Counted from the first letter of the stretch, positions 53,195 through 62,360 are shown. The stretch: DNA of 64,000 nt from Sphingomonadales bacterium 32-65-25 (GCA_002280855.1 NCEU01000007.1:62001-126000); one strand, 5' to 3'. Notes: generated by a model from the letters alone, not told the origin. Translations and numbers: made by a program.

Positions 53195-53540
53195 CCAGCC
53201 AGTCCACCACCGCGTCCACCGGCGCGCCGGGCGGCAGCTGCTGCATCGCCGTACCGGGCACCAGCGCTTCGGGATTGGTCAGAAACGCCTTCAACGTCTC
53301 GCGCGTCCAGACAAGGCCCCCGCCTTTAGCTGCGTCACCGGCCGCGCGCATCGCCGGGGAATAATCGAAATCCGGGTGGCTGCCGGCCTTTCGGCCCATC
53401 ACCCCATCCAGATTGGGCGCCGGCAGGCCGGTTTCAGCCGGATCAACGCTGTGACACGAAATGCAATATTGGAAGGCCGGCGGAGCTTGGTTGGCCTCCG
53501 GCGCTTGGGCGGCCGCCAGCAGCAACGCAGCCAAAATCAT
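53184..53540 (-). CDS. Exported class I cytochrome c
   Basis: 118 residues with a short signal peptide (MILAALLLAAAQA). One haem-binding motif CISCH covers Cys26, Cys29 and His30, and the distal ligand is likely Met99 (GTAMQQLPPG). The NLDGVMGRKAG block is typical of small c-type cytochromes. It probably carries electrons in the periplasm. Its ATG overlaps the stop of the upstream Vgb-like gene by 4 bp (ATGA), so the two are cotranslated and the cytochrome may serve an oxidation involving the upstream protein. Confidence 0.9.
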   Translation of the reverse strand: MILAALLLAAAQAPEANQAPPAFQYCISCHSVDPAETGLPAPNLDGVMGRKAGSHPDFDYSPAMRAAGDAAKGGGLVWTRETLKAFLTNPEALVPGTAMQQLPPGAPVDAVVDWLARR

Positions 53541-54505
53541 CCCGGCTTGCCCGTCTGCACCAGCATCACCCGGTCGAGGCCACTTTCGGGCAGGTAAATC
53601 TCGCCCTTGCGGCCCAAAATCTGCCGCACTTCGGCCTTCGGGCCAGAGCCGGGATAGGTGCCGATGATCTTCTCCGCCTTGGTATCAAAGGCGATGGTGA
53701 CATTGCCGGCCCATTCGGTGACCCAGGCAATATCCTTGTCATCGACATACACGGCATAGGCCCGCGGCTTGTCGCCCGGCATCTTCCAGCGCTGCCATTC
53801 CCCCGTCGCCGGCACATAGCGGGACAGATAACCGCTGTTCCATTCCGATACCCACAACTGCCCCTTGCTGTCAGGCCAGACGCGGCGCGGGCCAACGCCG
53901 GGCTCCACCGGTTCCACAATCGTCGTCGCGCCCGTTTCCATATCGATCTTTGCAAGGAAACTGCCGGCCAGGCTGACATACCAGATCTGGCCATCGGGCG
54001 TCGCCGCGATGCCATAGGGGCCGCGGCCTTTCGGTGCCGGCCACACATCCAGCTTGCCCGATTTGGGATCGAGGCGGCCATAGATGCCGGTCTGCCCGGT
54101 GAACCACACGCGGCCCTTGCCATCGAAGGCCGGCGTGTTGAGATTGGTGTAGCCACTGTCGGCGGGCAGCGGCCACGATTTCACCGCCTTCGTCTTCGGA
54201 TCAACCCGCACAATGGCGTTCAGCCCGCCATCGGTGATCCATGCCGCGCCATCCGGCCCTTGGATGACGCCATGGGGGCTGGACTTCTCGCCCAGCTTCA
54301 CCTGTTCGACCTTACCGGATTTGATATCGATGATGCCCAGCGCACCCTGATGTTGCGCCGTATACCAGATGGTGCCGGGGGTGCCGGGCGCCACATCGTG
54401 CGGGTGTGCGCCCTTGGGCACATCGAACACCCGCACCGGATGTTCGGCGCGCACGGCTCCGGCCAGAGCCACGGCGGCCACCGCCGCCATCCAGATTGCC
54501 CGCAT
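53537..54505 (-). CDS. Exported virginiamycin B lyase-like (streptogramin lyase family) beta-propeller protein
   Basis: 322 residues from ATG 54505, with GGAGGA just upstream; the longer in-frame ORF overlaps the divergent receptor gene and is rejected. Signal peptide MAAVAAVALAGAVRA. The body repeats WxT/S-G-x-G-like blades: PHDVAPGTPGTIWYT, SPHGVIQGPDGAAWITD, GPYGIAATPDGQIWYVS and GPRRVWPDSKGQLWVSEW. This is the Vgb/SMP-30-like propeller (COG4257). Periplasmic members are not antibiotic lyases in most cases. The genes for a cytochrome c downstream and a TonB-dependent receptor divergent upstream suggest uptake and oxidation of one substrate. Confidence 0.82.
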   Translation of the reverse strand: MRAIWMAAVAAVALAGAVRAEHPVRVFDVPKGAHPHDVAPGTPGTIWYTAQHQGALGIIDIKSGKVEQVKLGEKSSPHGVIQGPDGAAWITDGGLNAIVRVDPKTKAVKSWPLPADSGYTNLNTPAFDGKGRVWFTGQTGIYGRLDPKSGKLDVWPAPKGRGPYGIAATPDGQIWYVSLAGSFLAKIDMETGATTIVEPVEPGVGPRRVWPDSKGQLWVSEWNSGYLSRYVPATGEWQRWKMPGDKPRAYAVYVDDKDIAWVTEWAGNVTIAFDTKAEKIIGTYPGSGPKAEVRQILGRKGEIYLPESGLDRVMLVQTGKPG

Positions 54506-54680
54506 CGTCTGTCCTCCCATCGACGCTGATACGATGCGCCTGATCCCATCCCCCGCGCAAGGGGCGGGGGAAAGCCGCTGCCCAACCGTAGAGATTGCCG
54601 CACGGGATTTCCCTTGGCCGTCAATGCGGTTAGGGGCTGCCCCAATCAATTTGCCCCCGTTTTTCAGGAATGCCCCCCCC

Positions 54681-57506
54681 GTGACCCTTCGTTTCGCCCT
54701 GTTGCTGGCGGCCGCTCCGGCTGCGCTCGCCTCTGCCCAGGAAGTGCCTGTGCCCGCTCCGACGCGTCCGGCCCAAACCGCGCAGGCCATGCCCGAAGAT
54801 GAAGAGGTGATCACCGTTTCCACCCAGCGCCTGCCCGGCCAGGTGGTGGGCGACATCAAGCCGGAACTCACGCTGGGCACGCAGGAATTGCGCGCACTGG
54901 GCGCCGGTTCGATCACCGAAATCCTCGCCCAGATTGCGCCGCAAACGCAATCGGGCCGGGGCAGGGGCGGTGGCCCGCCGGCAGTGCTGCTGAACGGCAA
55001 GCGCACGTCCGGCTTCCAGGAAATCCGCAACATCCCGCCCGAAGCCATCGCTCGGGTGGAGGTGCTGCCCGAAGAAGTCTCCCTGAAATATGGCTTCCGC
55101 GCCGATCAGCGGGTGATCAACTTCGTGCTGCGTCCGCGCTTCCAGGCGTGGACCGGCGAGTTCGACATCGGCGGCCCCACCGATGGCGGGCGCTTTTCCA
55201 GCGAGTTGGAGGTCAACCTGTTGCGTCTGCGCAATGGCACCCGCACCAGCATCGAAGCCGAAGTTGAAATCAACACGATGGTGACGGAAGCCGAGCGCCG
55301 CATCACCACGCCGCCCCAAAGCCGGCCGTTTGCGCTCGATGGCAATGTCTCGGCGCTGCTGTCAGGAGCAGAGGTGATCCCCGGCCGCACCGTGCTTGGC
55401 GTGCCGGCCGGCGTCGCCAGCCCGACGCTGGCCCAGTTCGCCGCAGCGCCGGTCAACAGCACCGATATCCGGCCGTTCCGCAGCCTGTTGCCCGACAGCC
55501 GCACCACCAGCCTGAATGGCACCATCGCCGGTTCGCTTGGCACGGTGGGCGCCACGCTGACCGGCGGCATCGAGCGCACGTTGACCGAATCCATGCAGGG
55601 TCTGCCTGCCGCCAGTTTCAATCTGCCGGCCGGTGGCGCTTTCTCGCCGTTCAGCGGCCCGGTGCTAGTCAATCGCTACGCCCCTGATCCGCTTGGGCGT
55701 TTTGGTGACAACTGGAATAGCCGGTTGGGCACCGTGCTCGATGGCACTATCGGCAAGTGGCGCTGGAACCTCACCAGCAATTGGAACCACGCCGAAAATC
55801 GCAGCCGCATCGAACGCGGCATCGATGTGAGCGCGGTGCAAGCCCAGATCAGCGCCGGCACGCTGTCCCCATACGGCGCATTCAGCGGCCCCACGCTCAC
55901 CGACAGTGCCACCAGCATTTCCGACAATCTCAGTGCTGATCTGTTGCTCAACGGCAGCCCGCTGCAACTGCCGGCAGGGCCGCTGGCGGTGGCGCTGAAG
56001 GCGCAGGTGCAGCATCTGGCATTGGATGCGTCGGCCACCCGCGCCGGCCTGGTCAGCGCCGCGCAACTGTCGCGCACGCAGGGCAATTTCCAGGCGAACT
56101 TCGATCTGCCGATTGCCTCGTCACGCGATAACGTGCTGCCATTCCTCGGCAAGCTCACGCTCAACGGCAATATCGCGGCTGATACGCTGTCGGATTTCGG
56201 CACGCTGATCACCTGGGGTGCCGGCGCGAATTGGGAGCCTTCGCCCGGCTGGAGCTTCATCGCCAGCTTCACCCGCGAACAGGGCGCGCCCAGCGTGGGC
56301 CAGTTGGGCGATCCCACCATCATCACGCCCAACGTGCGCGTGTTCGATTTCATCCGCGGTGAAACCGTGGACATCAGTCGGCTGGATGGTGGCAACCGCG
56401 CGTTGCTCAACGACACGCGCCAGGTTTGGAAACTGGGCTTCAACCTGCGGCCGTTTGAAAAGACCGACATCGTCTTCAACGCCAATTACATCAGTTCGCG
56501 CATCGATAATCCGATCGCGTCGTTCCCCACCGCCACGGCGGAACTGGAAGCCGCCTTCCCGGATCGCTTCACCCGCGATGCTGGTGGCCGCCTGCTGCAG
56601 ATCGACAACCGGCCGGTGAATTTCGATTATTCGGAGCGGCAGGAACTGCGCTGGGGCTTCACGTTCACGCAGCAACTGAAGCCCGGCAAGGCCGAGCGCG
56701 CCGCCGCTGAAAAGCGTTTCGCCGAGTTGCGCGCCAAGGCCGTAGAAAGCTTCCGCGCTGGCAATGGCCTGCCTGCCGAACTGCGCACCCTCTCGCGCAA
56801 TCCCTATGGCTTCACGCCCGGCCAGCGTCCGCCTGGCGCGGCTGGCCCGCCCGGCGCGGCAGCGTCTGCGCCGACAGCGCCGCCTGCAGCCGGCGCTGCT
56901 CCGCCCGCCGCTGGCCCACCCGCTGGTGCGCCAGCGGCGGGTGGCCCGCCCGCTGGAGGTGGCGGCTTCCGGGGTGGCGGCGGTGGTGGAGGTCGCGGGG
57001 GCTTCCTCGATGGCCGGCTGCAGTTCACCGTGTTCCACACCTGGACCTTCCGCAACGAAATCGGCATCCGCCCTGGCGTACCGGTGCTCGATCTGTTGAA
57101 CGGTTCAGCGGTTGGTTCCGCCGGTGGTGCGCCGCGGCACCAGATCGAAACCCGGCTGGGCGGCGGCCGGCGCGGGATTGGCGGCAGCGTCGGCGTCAAC
57201 TGGCAATCGGGCACTTCGGTGCTGGTCGATCCGTCAGGCGCGTCGCAATCGCCGGACGATCTGTTCTTCTCACCGCGCGCTGTCGCCAATCTGCGGCTTT
57301 TCGTCGATTTGGGCCAGCGCCAGGATGTGCTGCTGAAGATGCCGTGGCTGCGTGGCAGCCGGGTATCCTTGCGGGTCGACAATCTGTTCAACGACCGCGT
57401 CAACGTGAAGAACCGCCTGGGCGCCGAACCCATCGGCTTCCAGCGCGACCAGCTTGATCCGCTGGGCCGCACGGTGACGCTCAGCTTGCGGAAATTGTTC
57501 TTCTAA
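54681..57506 (+). CDS. TonB-dependent outer-membrane receptor
   Basis: 941 residues from GTG 54681. The signal peptide LRFALLLAAAPAALASA is followed by a TonB-box-like EEVITVSTQRLPG and a plug domain with ELTLGTQELRALGAGSITEIL, RTSGFQEIRNIPPEAIARVEVLPEE. The barrel follows, ending in ...TLSLRKLFF with a C-terminal Phe. Between barrel strands (about residues 712-777) lies a Pro/Ala/Gly-rich insert ending in poly-Gly, encoded at about 56820-57010. The protein imports a substrate too large for porins, driven by TonB. The ligand is unknown. It is divergent from the Vgb-like/cytochrome pair, with a 175-bp control region, and convergent with the GST gene (stops overlap). Confidence 0.9.
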   Translation: MTLRFALLLAAAPAALASAQEVPVPAPTRPAQTAQAMPEDEEVITVSTQRLPGQVVGDIKPELTLGTQELRALGAGSITEILAQIAPQTQSGRGRGGGPPAVLLNGKRTSGFQEIRNIPPEAIARVEVLPEEVSLKYGFRADQRVINFVLRPRFQAWTGEFDIGGPTDGGRFSSELEVNLLRLRNGTRTSIEAEVEINTMVTEAERRITTPPQSRPFALDGNVSALLSGAEVIPGRTVLGVPAGVASPTLAQFAAAPVNSTDIRPFRSLLPDSRTTSLNGTIAGSLGTVGATLTGGIERTLTESMQGLPAASFNLPAGGAFSPFSGPVLVNRYAPDPLGRFGDNWNSRLGTVLDGTIGKWRWNLTSNWNHAENRSRIERGIDVSAVQAQISAGTLSPYGAFSGPTLTDSATSISDNLSADLLLNGSPLQLPAGPLAVALKAQVQHLALDASATRAGLVSAAQLSRTQGNFQANFDLPIASSRDNVLPFLGKLTLNGNIAADTLSDFGTLITWGAGANWEPSPGWSFIASFTREQGAPSVGQLGDPTIITPNVRVFDFIRGETVDISRLDGGNRALLNDTRQVWKLGFNLRPFEKTDIVFNANYISSRIDNPIASFPTATAELEAAFPDRFTRDAGGRLLQIDNRPVNFDYSERQELRWGFTFTQQLKPGKAERAAAEKRFAELRAKAVESFRAGNGLPAELRTLSRNPYGFTPGQRPPGAAGPPGAAASAPTAPPAAGAAPPAAGPPAGAPAAGGPPAGGGGFRGGGGGGGRGGFLDGRLQFTVFHTWTFRNEIGIRPGVPVLDLLNGSAVGSAGGAPRHQIETRLGGGRRGIGGSVGVNWQSGTSVLVDPSGASQSPDDLFFSPRAVANLRLFVDLGQRQDVLLKMPWLRGSRVSLRVDNLFNDRVNVKNRLGAEPIGFQRDQLDPLGRTVTLSLRKLFF

Positions 57507-58105
57507 GCGGTTCGCGCCGTTGCCCGCTGGTGCCAGTCCTGCAGATGGCTGGCATCGGCGGGCAGGCTGATCCCGATCCAGTCGGCAAAATCCACGATCG
57601 ACAGCAGTGCGATATCGGCCAGCGTGAACCGCTCCCCGGCCAGCCAGTCGCTTGCCGCCAACTGCCCATCAAACCAGCCCAGCATCGCCGCCGCCTGCAC
57701 CTTGGCCGCTTCGCCCATGGCCGGAATCTGGTTGATCAGCTTGGCCGTGTAGGGATGGCCATGTTGCCAGAACAGGCTGACCGGCGTGCCCAGCCCGGTT
57801 TCCACCCGCCGGATCCACATGTCTGTCTCTGCCCGTTCGAACGGCGTCGAGCCGATCAGCGGCGGCTGCGGGTGGAGTTCATCGAGATAGCGGCAGATGC
57901 TGATCGTTTCGGCGATCACCCGGCCATCGTCCAGTTCCAGAAACGGCACCTGCCCGCGTGGGTTCAGCGCGACCACCTCATCCGATTTATGCTCGCGCGC
58001 CATGAGGGAGACCATGCGCTCCTCCACGCTGATCCCCTTCGCCTTCAGGAACAGCCGCACCCGGCGCGGATTGGGCGCCGGATCAGGCGCGGACCAGAGC
58101 AGCAT
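57503..58105 (-). CDS. Glutathione S-transferase family protein
   Basis: 200 residues from ATG 58105, preceded by GGGGAGAA; the longer in-frame start is rejected. The thioredoxin-fold N-terminus has SAPDPAPNPRRVRLFL and NPRGQVPFLELDDGRVIAETISICRYL, which binds the glutathione gamma-glutamyl part. The all-helical C-terminal domain contains FTLADIALLSIVDFADW. It detoxifies or isomerises small electrophiles. The substrate is unknown. Convergent with the TonB-dependent receptor gene, with overlapping stop codons. Confidence 0.92.
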   Translation of the reverse strand: MLLWSAPDPAPNPRRVRLFLKAKGISVEERMVSLMAREHKSDEVVALNPRGQVPFLELDDGRVIAETISICRYLDELHPQPPLIGSTPFERAETDMWIRRVETGLGTPVSLFWQHGHPYTAKLINQIPAMGEAAKVQAAAMLGWFDGQLAASDWLAGERFTLADIALLSIVDFADWIGISLPADASHLQDWHQRATARTA

Positions 58106-58321
58106 CTGTGTTCTCCCCAACAAGATTGGCCAACGTTGCATGGGGCAGGCGTTCGCGGCAAGGGCGGCCCATGTTGCCAGCAACGCCCGAAAACAGCGCC
58201 CACCTCGGAGCGTTCGACACCCGTCTTTGCCGGACGGCAGCGATTTCTTGGGGTGAAGTGGGGCTGGGGGGCGCTGTTGTCGTGCCTGCTGTTCAATCTC
58301 GGCAATTCGCTGCTGGTCTGA

Positions 58322-59098
58322 TCAGAGCCCGCGCGTGATGGCCTGCGATGCCTGCAGCAATTCCGGCAGGATCTTGGTGCGCATGCCGTCCAGATCGGTG
58401 CGGGACGAAGGGCAGCACACGTTCAGCGCCGCCAGCACCCGGCCATCGGCACTGCGGATCGGCACCGAAATCGAACCCAGGCCGATTTCCAGTTCCTGAT
58501 CGACCATCGAATAACCGGTGAGCCGCACATTCTCGATTTCGGCGCGCAGCTTGACCTTCGAGGTGACGGTGTAGGGCGTGATGGGTTGCAGTGTCACTCG
58601 ATCAAGATACCGGTGCATCGAGTCCACTGGCTCGGCGGCCAGCAGCACCCGGCCGGTTGACACCGCATGCGCCGGGGCTCTGCCGCCCACGGAAATGCTG
58701 ACATTGACCAGCCGATCCGATGTGGTGCGGGCGATGTAGGTGACATCGTCGCCGGTCAACACCGCGCAGAACACCGATTCCTGCAGAGTCTTGGACAGAT
58801 CGTTCATGATCGGCTGCGCGACTTCCAGGATACCCATCGACGACAGCGCCGAATAGCCCAGTTCAAGCACCTTGGGCTTGAGGCTGAACACCTTGTCGTC
58901 CTTTTCGGCATAACCTTCGCGCACCAGCGTCAGCAGGAAACGCCGCACGGTGGCGCGCGTCATGCCGGTGGCGCGGGCGATCTCGCTCAAGGTCATGCGC
59001 GGACGCGTGCGGGTGAAGGCGCAGATCACCTCGAGACCGCGCGCCAGCGAGTTCACATAGTCTCGGTCGCTGATGTCGTTCGTGTCGGCTGCGGTCAT
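58322..59098 (-). CDS. IclR-family transcriptional regulator (PcaR/PobR/PcaU-like)
   Basis: 258 residues from ATG 59098. The N-terminal winged helix-turn-helix is MTLSEIARATGMTRATVRRFLLTLVREGYAEKDD (about 33-66). The effector domain contains GGRAPAHAVSTGRVLLAA and ELEIGLGSISVPIRSADGRVLAALNVCC. SLARGLEVICAFTRTRPRMT is typical of the aromatic-acid (pca/pob) subgroup of the family, although that does not fix the ligand. It is divergent from the class III aminotransferase at 59344 and most likely controls it, and possibly the glycine-dehydrogenase-like genes beyond. Confidence 0.93.
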   Translation of the reverse strand: MTAADTNDISDRDYVNSLARGLEVICAFTRTRPRMTLSEIARATGMTRATVRRFLLTLVREGYAEKDDKVFSLKPKVLELGYSALSSMGILEVAQPIMNDLSKTLQESVFCAVLTGDDVTYIARTTSDRLVNVSISVGGRAPAHAVSTGRVLLAAEPVDSMHRYLDRVTLQPITPYTVTSKVKLRAEIENVRLTGYSMVDQELEIGLGSISVPIRSADGRVLAALNVCCPSSRTDLDGMRTKILPELLQASQAITRGL

Positions 59099-59343
59099 TA
59101 CCGTCCCGTCTTTATGCTTTTGCGTGCGGCGCACCCTAGCGATGAAACGCCGCCAATCCACAGAAATTTCGCTGCCAGCACCGGGTGCGGACTCCACGGC
59201 GGCGATGCAGACCGTGCGTGTGATGGCACGGACGCTGCCGGTTTCCAAGCGTACATGCGGTCGCCCTGCGAACAAACTTGCCATGGTTTTGGAGATAGGC
59301 AACAGATTGGCGCATCACCGGCGCGAGCAATGACGGAGTCGAC
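59099..59343. promoter_or_regulatory. Divergent control region iclR / aminotransferase
   Basis: 245 bp without a supported gene. It contains GCTTTTGCG (59116-59124) on the iclR side and TGCGAACAA (59267-59275) on the aminotransferase side. Both words also occur, overlapping, upstream of gcvPA (63814-63827), and are candidate operator elements. The leader AGCAATGACGGAGTCGAC precedes the aminotransferase ATG. Confidence 0.4.
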
Positions 59344-60735
59344 ATGAGTATCCGCAACACCCCCGAAGACGTGCACGACCTTGATCGCCGTTATGTCTTC
59401 CATCCTTTCACCTCGCTGGCGGATCACCAGCGCGATGGCGCCGCGTTCGTGCTCACCCATGGAGCCGGCGCCCGTCTGACCGACACGACAGGCCGCGAAT
59501 ATGTGGATGCGATGGCCGGCCTGTGGTGCGTGAATGTCGGCTATGGCCGCACGGAGATTGGCGAGGCGATGGCCGCACAATCAACCCGTCTAAGTTATTG
59601 CCATGCGTTTTCGGGCATGACCAGCGACACGCCGGCCATCCTGTCCCAGCGCCTGATCGAGATGGCGCCCCCCGGCATGGCGCGCGTGTTCTATGGCAAC
59701 AGCGGGTCCGACGCCAACGACACGCAGGTGAAACTGGCCTGGTATTACAACAACATCCTGGGCCGGCCGCAGAAGAAGAAGATCATCGCCCGCCAGCGCG
59801 GTTATCATGGTGTCACCATCATGACAGCGGGGCTGACCGGCCTGCCTGGCCTGCATGCCGGGTTCGATGTGCCGCTGCCGATGATCCGCCACGCCATGGC
59901 GCCGCGCCGGCTGTGGGAAGGCCATGGCCTGACCGATGCCGAATTCACCGCAAAGCTGGTGGCCGATCTGGAGGCGCTGATCGAAGCGGAAGGCGCCGAC
60001 ACGATTGCCGCCATGATCATGGAGCCATTGATGGGCGCGGGCGGCGTGATCGCGCCGCCGGAGGGCTATTACGAAGCCGTGCAGGCGATCCTGCGCCAGC
60101 ACGACATCCTGCTCATCGCCGATGAAGTGATCTGCGGGTTCGGCCGCCTCGGCCAGATGTTCGGTTCGACCGTGTTCGGCATCGCGCCCGACATGATGAC
60201 CGTCGCCAAGGGGCTGACTTCTGCCTATTTCCCGCTTTCGGCCTGCATCGTTTCCGAACGCGTGTGGGATGTGCTGGTGGCCGGCGGGGAGAAATTCGGC
60301 GCATTCGGCCACGGCTATACCTATTCCAGCCACCCCGTTGGCGCCGCCGCCGCGCTGGCCAACCTTGACATCATCGAGTCCGAAGGACTGGTGGCCCGCG
60401 CGGCGGAGATGGGAACCTATCTGCAGGCCCGGCTGCGCGAGGCGTTCGTGGGCCACAGCCTGGTGGGCGAAGTGCGCGGCCAGGCGTTGATCGCTGCTGT
60501 CGAATTCGTCGATCGCATTGAGGATGCCGGGCCGGTTGCCTTCGATCCGGCGCTGAAGGTGGCGCCGCGCATCGTCAAGGGTGCACTGGCCCGCGGCGTC
60601 ATCGGCCGTGCCCTGCCAACATCCGACGCTGTTGCCTTCTCGCCGCCGTTCGTCATCTCGCACGCCGAGATCGACAAGGCGGTCATGGCCTTCCGCGATG
60701 CCGCCGACGAAGTGGCGGCGGAACTGGGCCGGTAG
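59344..60735 (+). CDS. Class III (omega) aminotransferase, PLP-dependent
   Basis: 463 residues. GARLTDTTGREYVDAMAGLWCVNVGYGR is the N-terminal consensus, FYGNSGSDANDTQVKLAWYYN lies near 118-138, and ILLIADEVICGFGRLG carries the Asp that pairs with the cofactor. The Schiff-base lysine is Lys289 in MMTVAKGLTS. It is most like the beta-alanine/omega-amino acid:pyruvate aminotransferase branch, which moves amino groups from terminal amines, diamines, taurine-like compounds or beta-amino acids. The substrate cannot be assigned. It is under the divergent IclR regulator and its transcript ends at a repeat hairpin plus T8. Confidence 0.92.
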   Translation: MSIRNTPEDVHDLDRRYVFHPFTSLADHQRDGAAFVLTHGAGARLTDTTGREYVDAMAGLWCVNVGYGRTEIGEAMAAQSTRLSYCHAFSGMTSDTPAILSQRLIEMAPPGMARVFYGNSGSDANDTQVKLAWYYNNILGRPQKKKIIARQRGYHGVTIMTAGLTGLPGLHAGFDVPLPMIRHAMAPRRLWEGHGLTDAEFTAKLVADLEALIEAEGADTIAAMIMEPLMGAGGVIAPPEGYYEAVQAILRQHDILLIADEVICGFGRLGQMFGSTVFGIAPDMMTVAKGLTSAYFPLSACIVSERVWDVLVAGGEKFGAFGHGYTYSSHPVGAAAALANLDIIESEGLVARAAEMGTYLQARLREAFVGHSLVGEVRGQALIAAVEFVDRIEDAGPVAFDPALKVAPRIVKGALARGVIGRALPTSDAVAFSPPFVISHAEIDKAVMAFRDAADEVAAELGR

Positions 60736-60759
60736 CGCCTGTTGGCACCAAGTTTGAAT

Positions 60760-60840
60760 CGTCGCCCCGGGCTTGACCCGGGGCCCCGCTTTTTCAACGC
60801 AGAAGCAACAGCGGGGCCCCGGATCAAGTCCGGGGCGACG
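60760..60840. repeat. 81-bp palindromic repeat, copy 2 (REP-like doublet)
   Basis: Same organisation as 336-416: left hairpin CCCCGGG/CCCGGGG with loop CTTGA, right hairpin CCCCGGA/TCCGGGG with loop TCAAG, plus the shared loop word GCAGAA. It lies between the convergent aminotransferase and gcvPB genes. Confidence 0.88.
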
Positions 60841-60854
60841 GGTGAATTTTTTTT
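60787..60854 (+). terminator. Repeat-derived terminator of the aminotransferase gene
   Basis: The right half of the 81-bp repeat is followed by GGTGAA and eight T residues (60847-60854). This makes the copy an intrinsic-terminator-like structure for transcription arriving from the aminotransferase. The opposite strand has no comparable T-run for gcvPB. Confidence 0.65.
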
Positions 60855-60860
60855 GTGATT

Positions 60861-62360
60861 TCAGGCCATCTTGCGCTGCCACGCAGCCCAGGTTGTGGCC
60901 CAGTTCCCCGGATCATTGATGTCCCGGTCAGAAAGCTTGGCGACAACCTGGTTGTGGGGGGCGGAACGCACGACGTCGGGATCGCGATAGGCCTCGTTGA
61001 TCACGTGGGCGAGGACATCGATCCAGTAATCAATGTCCTCGCGGGACCACATCTCGCCGGCTTCGGGCGTGAAGGGCTGCGGCACGATCCACGGCTCGTG
61101 GCTGAGCCAGAAGGCGTCGATGCCGAAATCGGCCATGCGGTTCTGCACGTCGACGGCGCTCACGCCCGTGTCCTCGAACAATGTGCCCAGGCTGTAGCGG
61201 GTCATTTCAAGCCGTGGGCTGGTCTGCTCCGCGTGTGAACGGGTGACGCCGCGCAGGGTTAGCAGCCGCTTTTCCATATAGTTGTTGAGCAGCACCGACA
61301 GGTCGCTGGCCTCGGCCAGGCCTTCGGCGCCCATCGCCCGTGTCCAGGCATAGGCCTTGAACACCTGTTGCAGATTGCCGAGATACTCGCGCACCTTGGC
61401 GGCCTGCTGCGGCGGTGTTTCCAGCCGATACGCGCCGCTGTCTTCCACAACCAGCGGGCCGGGCATGAACGGCGCCAGTTCGGCGGTGCAGCCATAGGCG
61501 CCCACCGCCGGACCGCCGCCGCCCTTCGAGACACCGAACGTCTTGTGCAGCATGAACATGCAGGCATCGAAGCCCAGATCGCGGGCGCGGATCTTGGTCA
61601 TCACACCGTTGAAATTGGCGTGATCGTAAAAGGCCAATGCGCCAGCCTGCTTGACCAGGCGCACCCACTCCATGATCTCCGGATTATACACCCCCATGTC
61701 GTCGGGATTGTTGATCATCAGCGCGGCGGTGTCGGGACCAAGCGCGGCTTTCAGCATATCGAGCGACGGGTAACCGTTTTCGCCCAATGGCAGGGTGATC
61801 ACCTCGAAACCGGCTGTGGCCGCGGTCGCGGGATTGCAGGGGTGGCTTTGCAGGCTGGTGATGATCTTCGTGCGCTGCTGCCCTTGCCCACGCGCTGCAT
61901 GAAAAGCCCGGGTGATCACGGCCTGCGTCCACGCCGCATCGGCGCCGCCGGCGGCCTGGAAGGTGAAACGGTCCATGCCCGACAGGCCGCGCAGCATCAG
62001 ATCAAGCCCGTGCACGGCGGCCAGCAACCCCTGCATCGTTTCGGCCGGCTGGGCCGGATGCACGCCCGCCAGCCGCCGCGCCGCCTGTTCGCCAACGCGC
62101 GGATTATATTTCATCGTGCAGGTGCCAAACAGGCTGACGCCGATCATGCCCATGGTTTCCTGGGAAAGCCGCAGGAAATGGTTGAGCACTTCGGGCTCGC
62201 TCAGTTCGGGCAGGTCGGGCGGCGATGTGCGCTGCAACCCGGCCGGCACCAGGCCCTCGCTGTTGGTTAGGGGGAAATGCTGTCCGCGCCGGCCAGAGGC
62301 GCCGATCTGGTGAATGAGCGGCTCGTCCCAGCGGGCCGCATGATAACGCCGCAAGCTCAT
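60861..62360 (-). CDS. gcvPB: Glycine dehydrogenase subunit 2-like protein (divergent GcvPB)
   Basis: 499 residues, PLP-dependent P-protein beta-like half. The N-terminus LTNSEGLVPAGLQRTSPPDLPELSEPEVLNHFLRLSQ and GTCTMKYNPRV are highly P-protein-like. The PLP lysine is Lys273 in MLHKTFGVSKGGGGPAVGA. In canonical GcvPB the glycine-rich loop reads P-H-G-G-G-G-P-G; here it is S-K-G-G-G-G-P-A, and the helix before is YDHANFNGVM instead of DGANLNA. The canonical enzyme decarboxylates glycine and loads aminomethyl onto lipoyl-GcvH. These pocket changes and the lack of gcvT/gcvH suggest another amino acid or carrier. It is translationally coupled to gcvPA by a 4-bp overlap. Confidence 0.85.
   Translation of the reverse strand: MSLRRYHAARWDEPLIHQIGASGRRGQHFPLTNSEGLVPAGLQRTSPPDLPELSEPEVLNHFLRLSQETMGMIGVSLFGTCTMKYNPRVGEQAARRLAGVHPAQPAETMQGLLAAVHGLDLMLRGLSGMDRFTFQAAGGADAAWTQAVITRAFHAARGQGQQRTKIITSLQSHPCNPATAATAGFEVITLPLGENGYPSLDMLKAALGPDTAALMINNPDDMGVYNPEIMEWVRLVKQAGALAFYDHANFNGVMTKIRARDLGFDACMFMLHKTFGVSKGGGGPAVGAYGCTAELAPFMPGPLVVEDSGAYRLETPPQQAAKVREYLGNLQQVFKAYAWTRAMGAEGLAEASDLSVLLNNYMEKRLLTLRGVTRSHAEQTSPRLEMTRYSLGTLFEDTGVSAVDVQNRMADFGIDAFWLSHEPWIVPQPFTPEAGEMWSREDIDYWIDVLAHVINEAYRDPDVVRSAPHNQVVAKLSDRDINDPGNWATTWAAWQRKMA

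Noticed and set aside
58106..58321. Possible small gene between the GST and IclR genes
   Set aside because: 216 bp with only short open frames, no ribosome site and no recognisable peptide.
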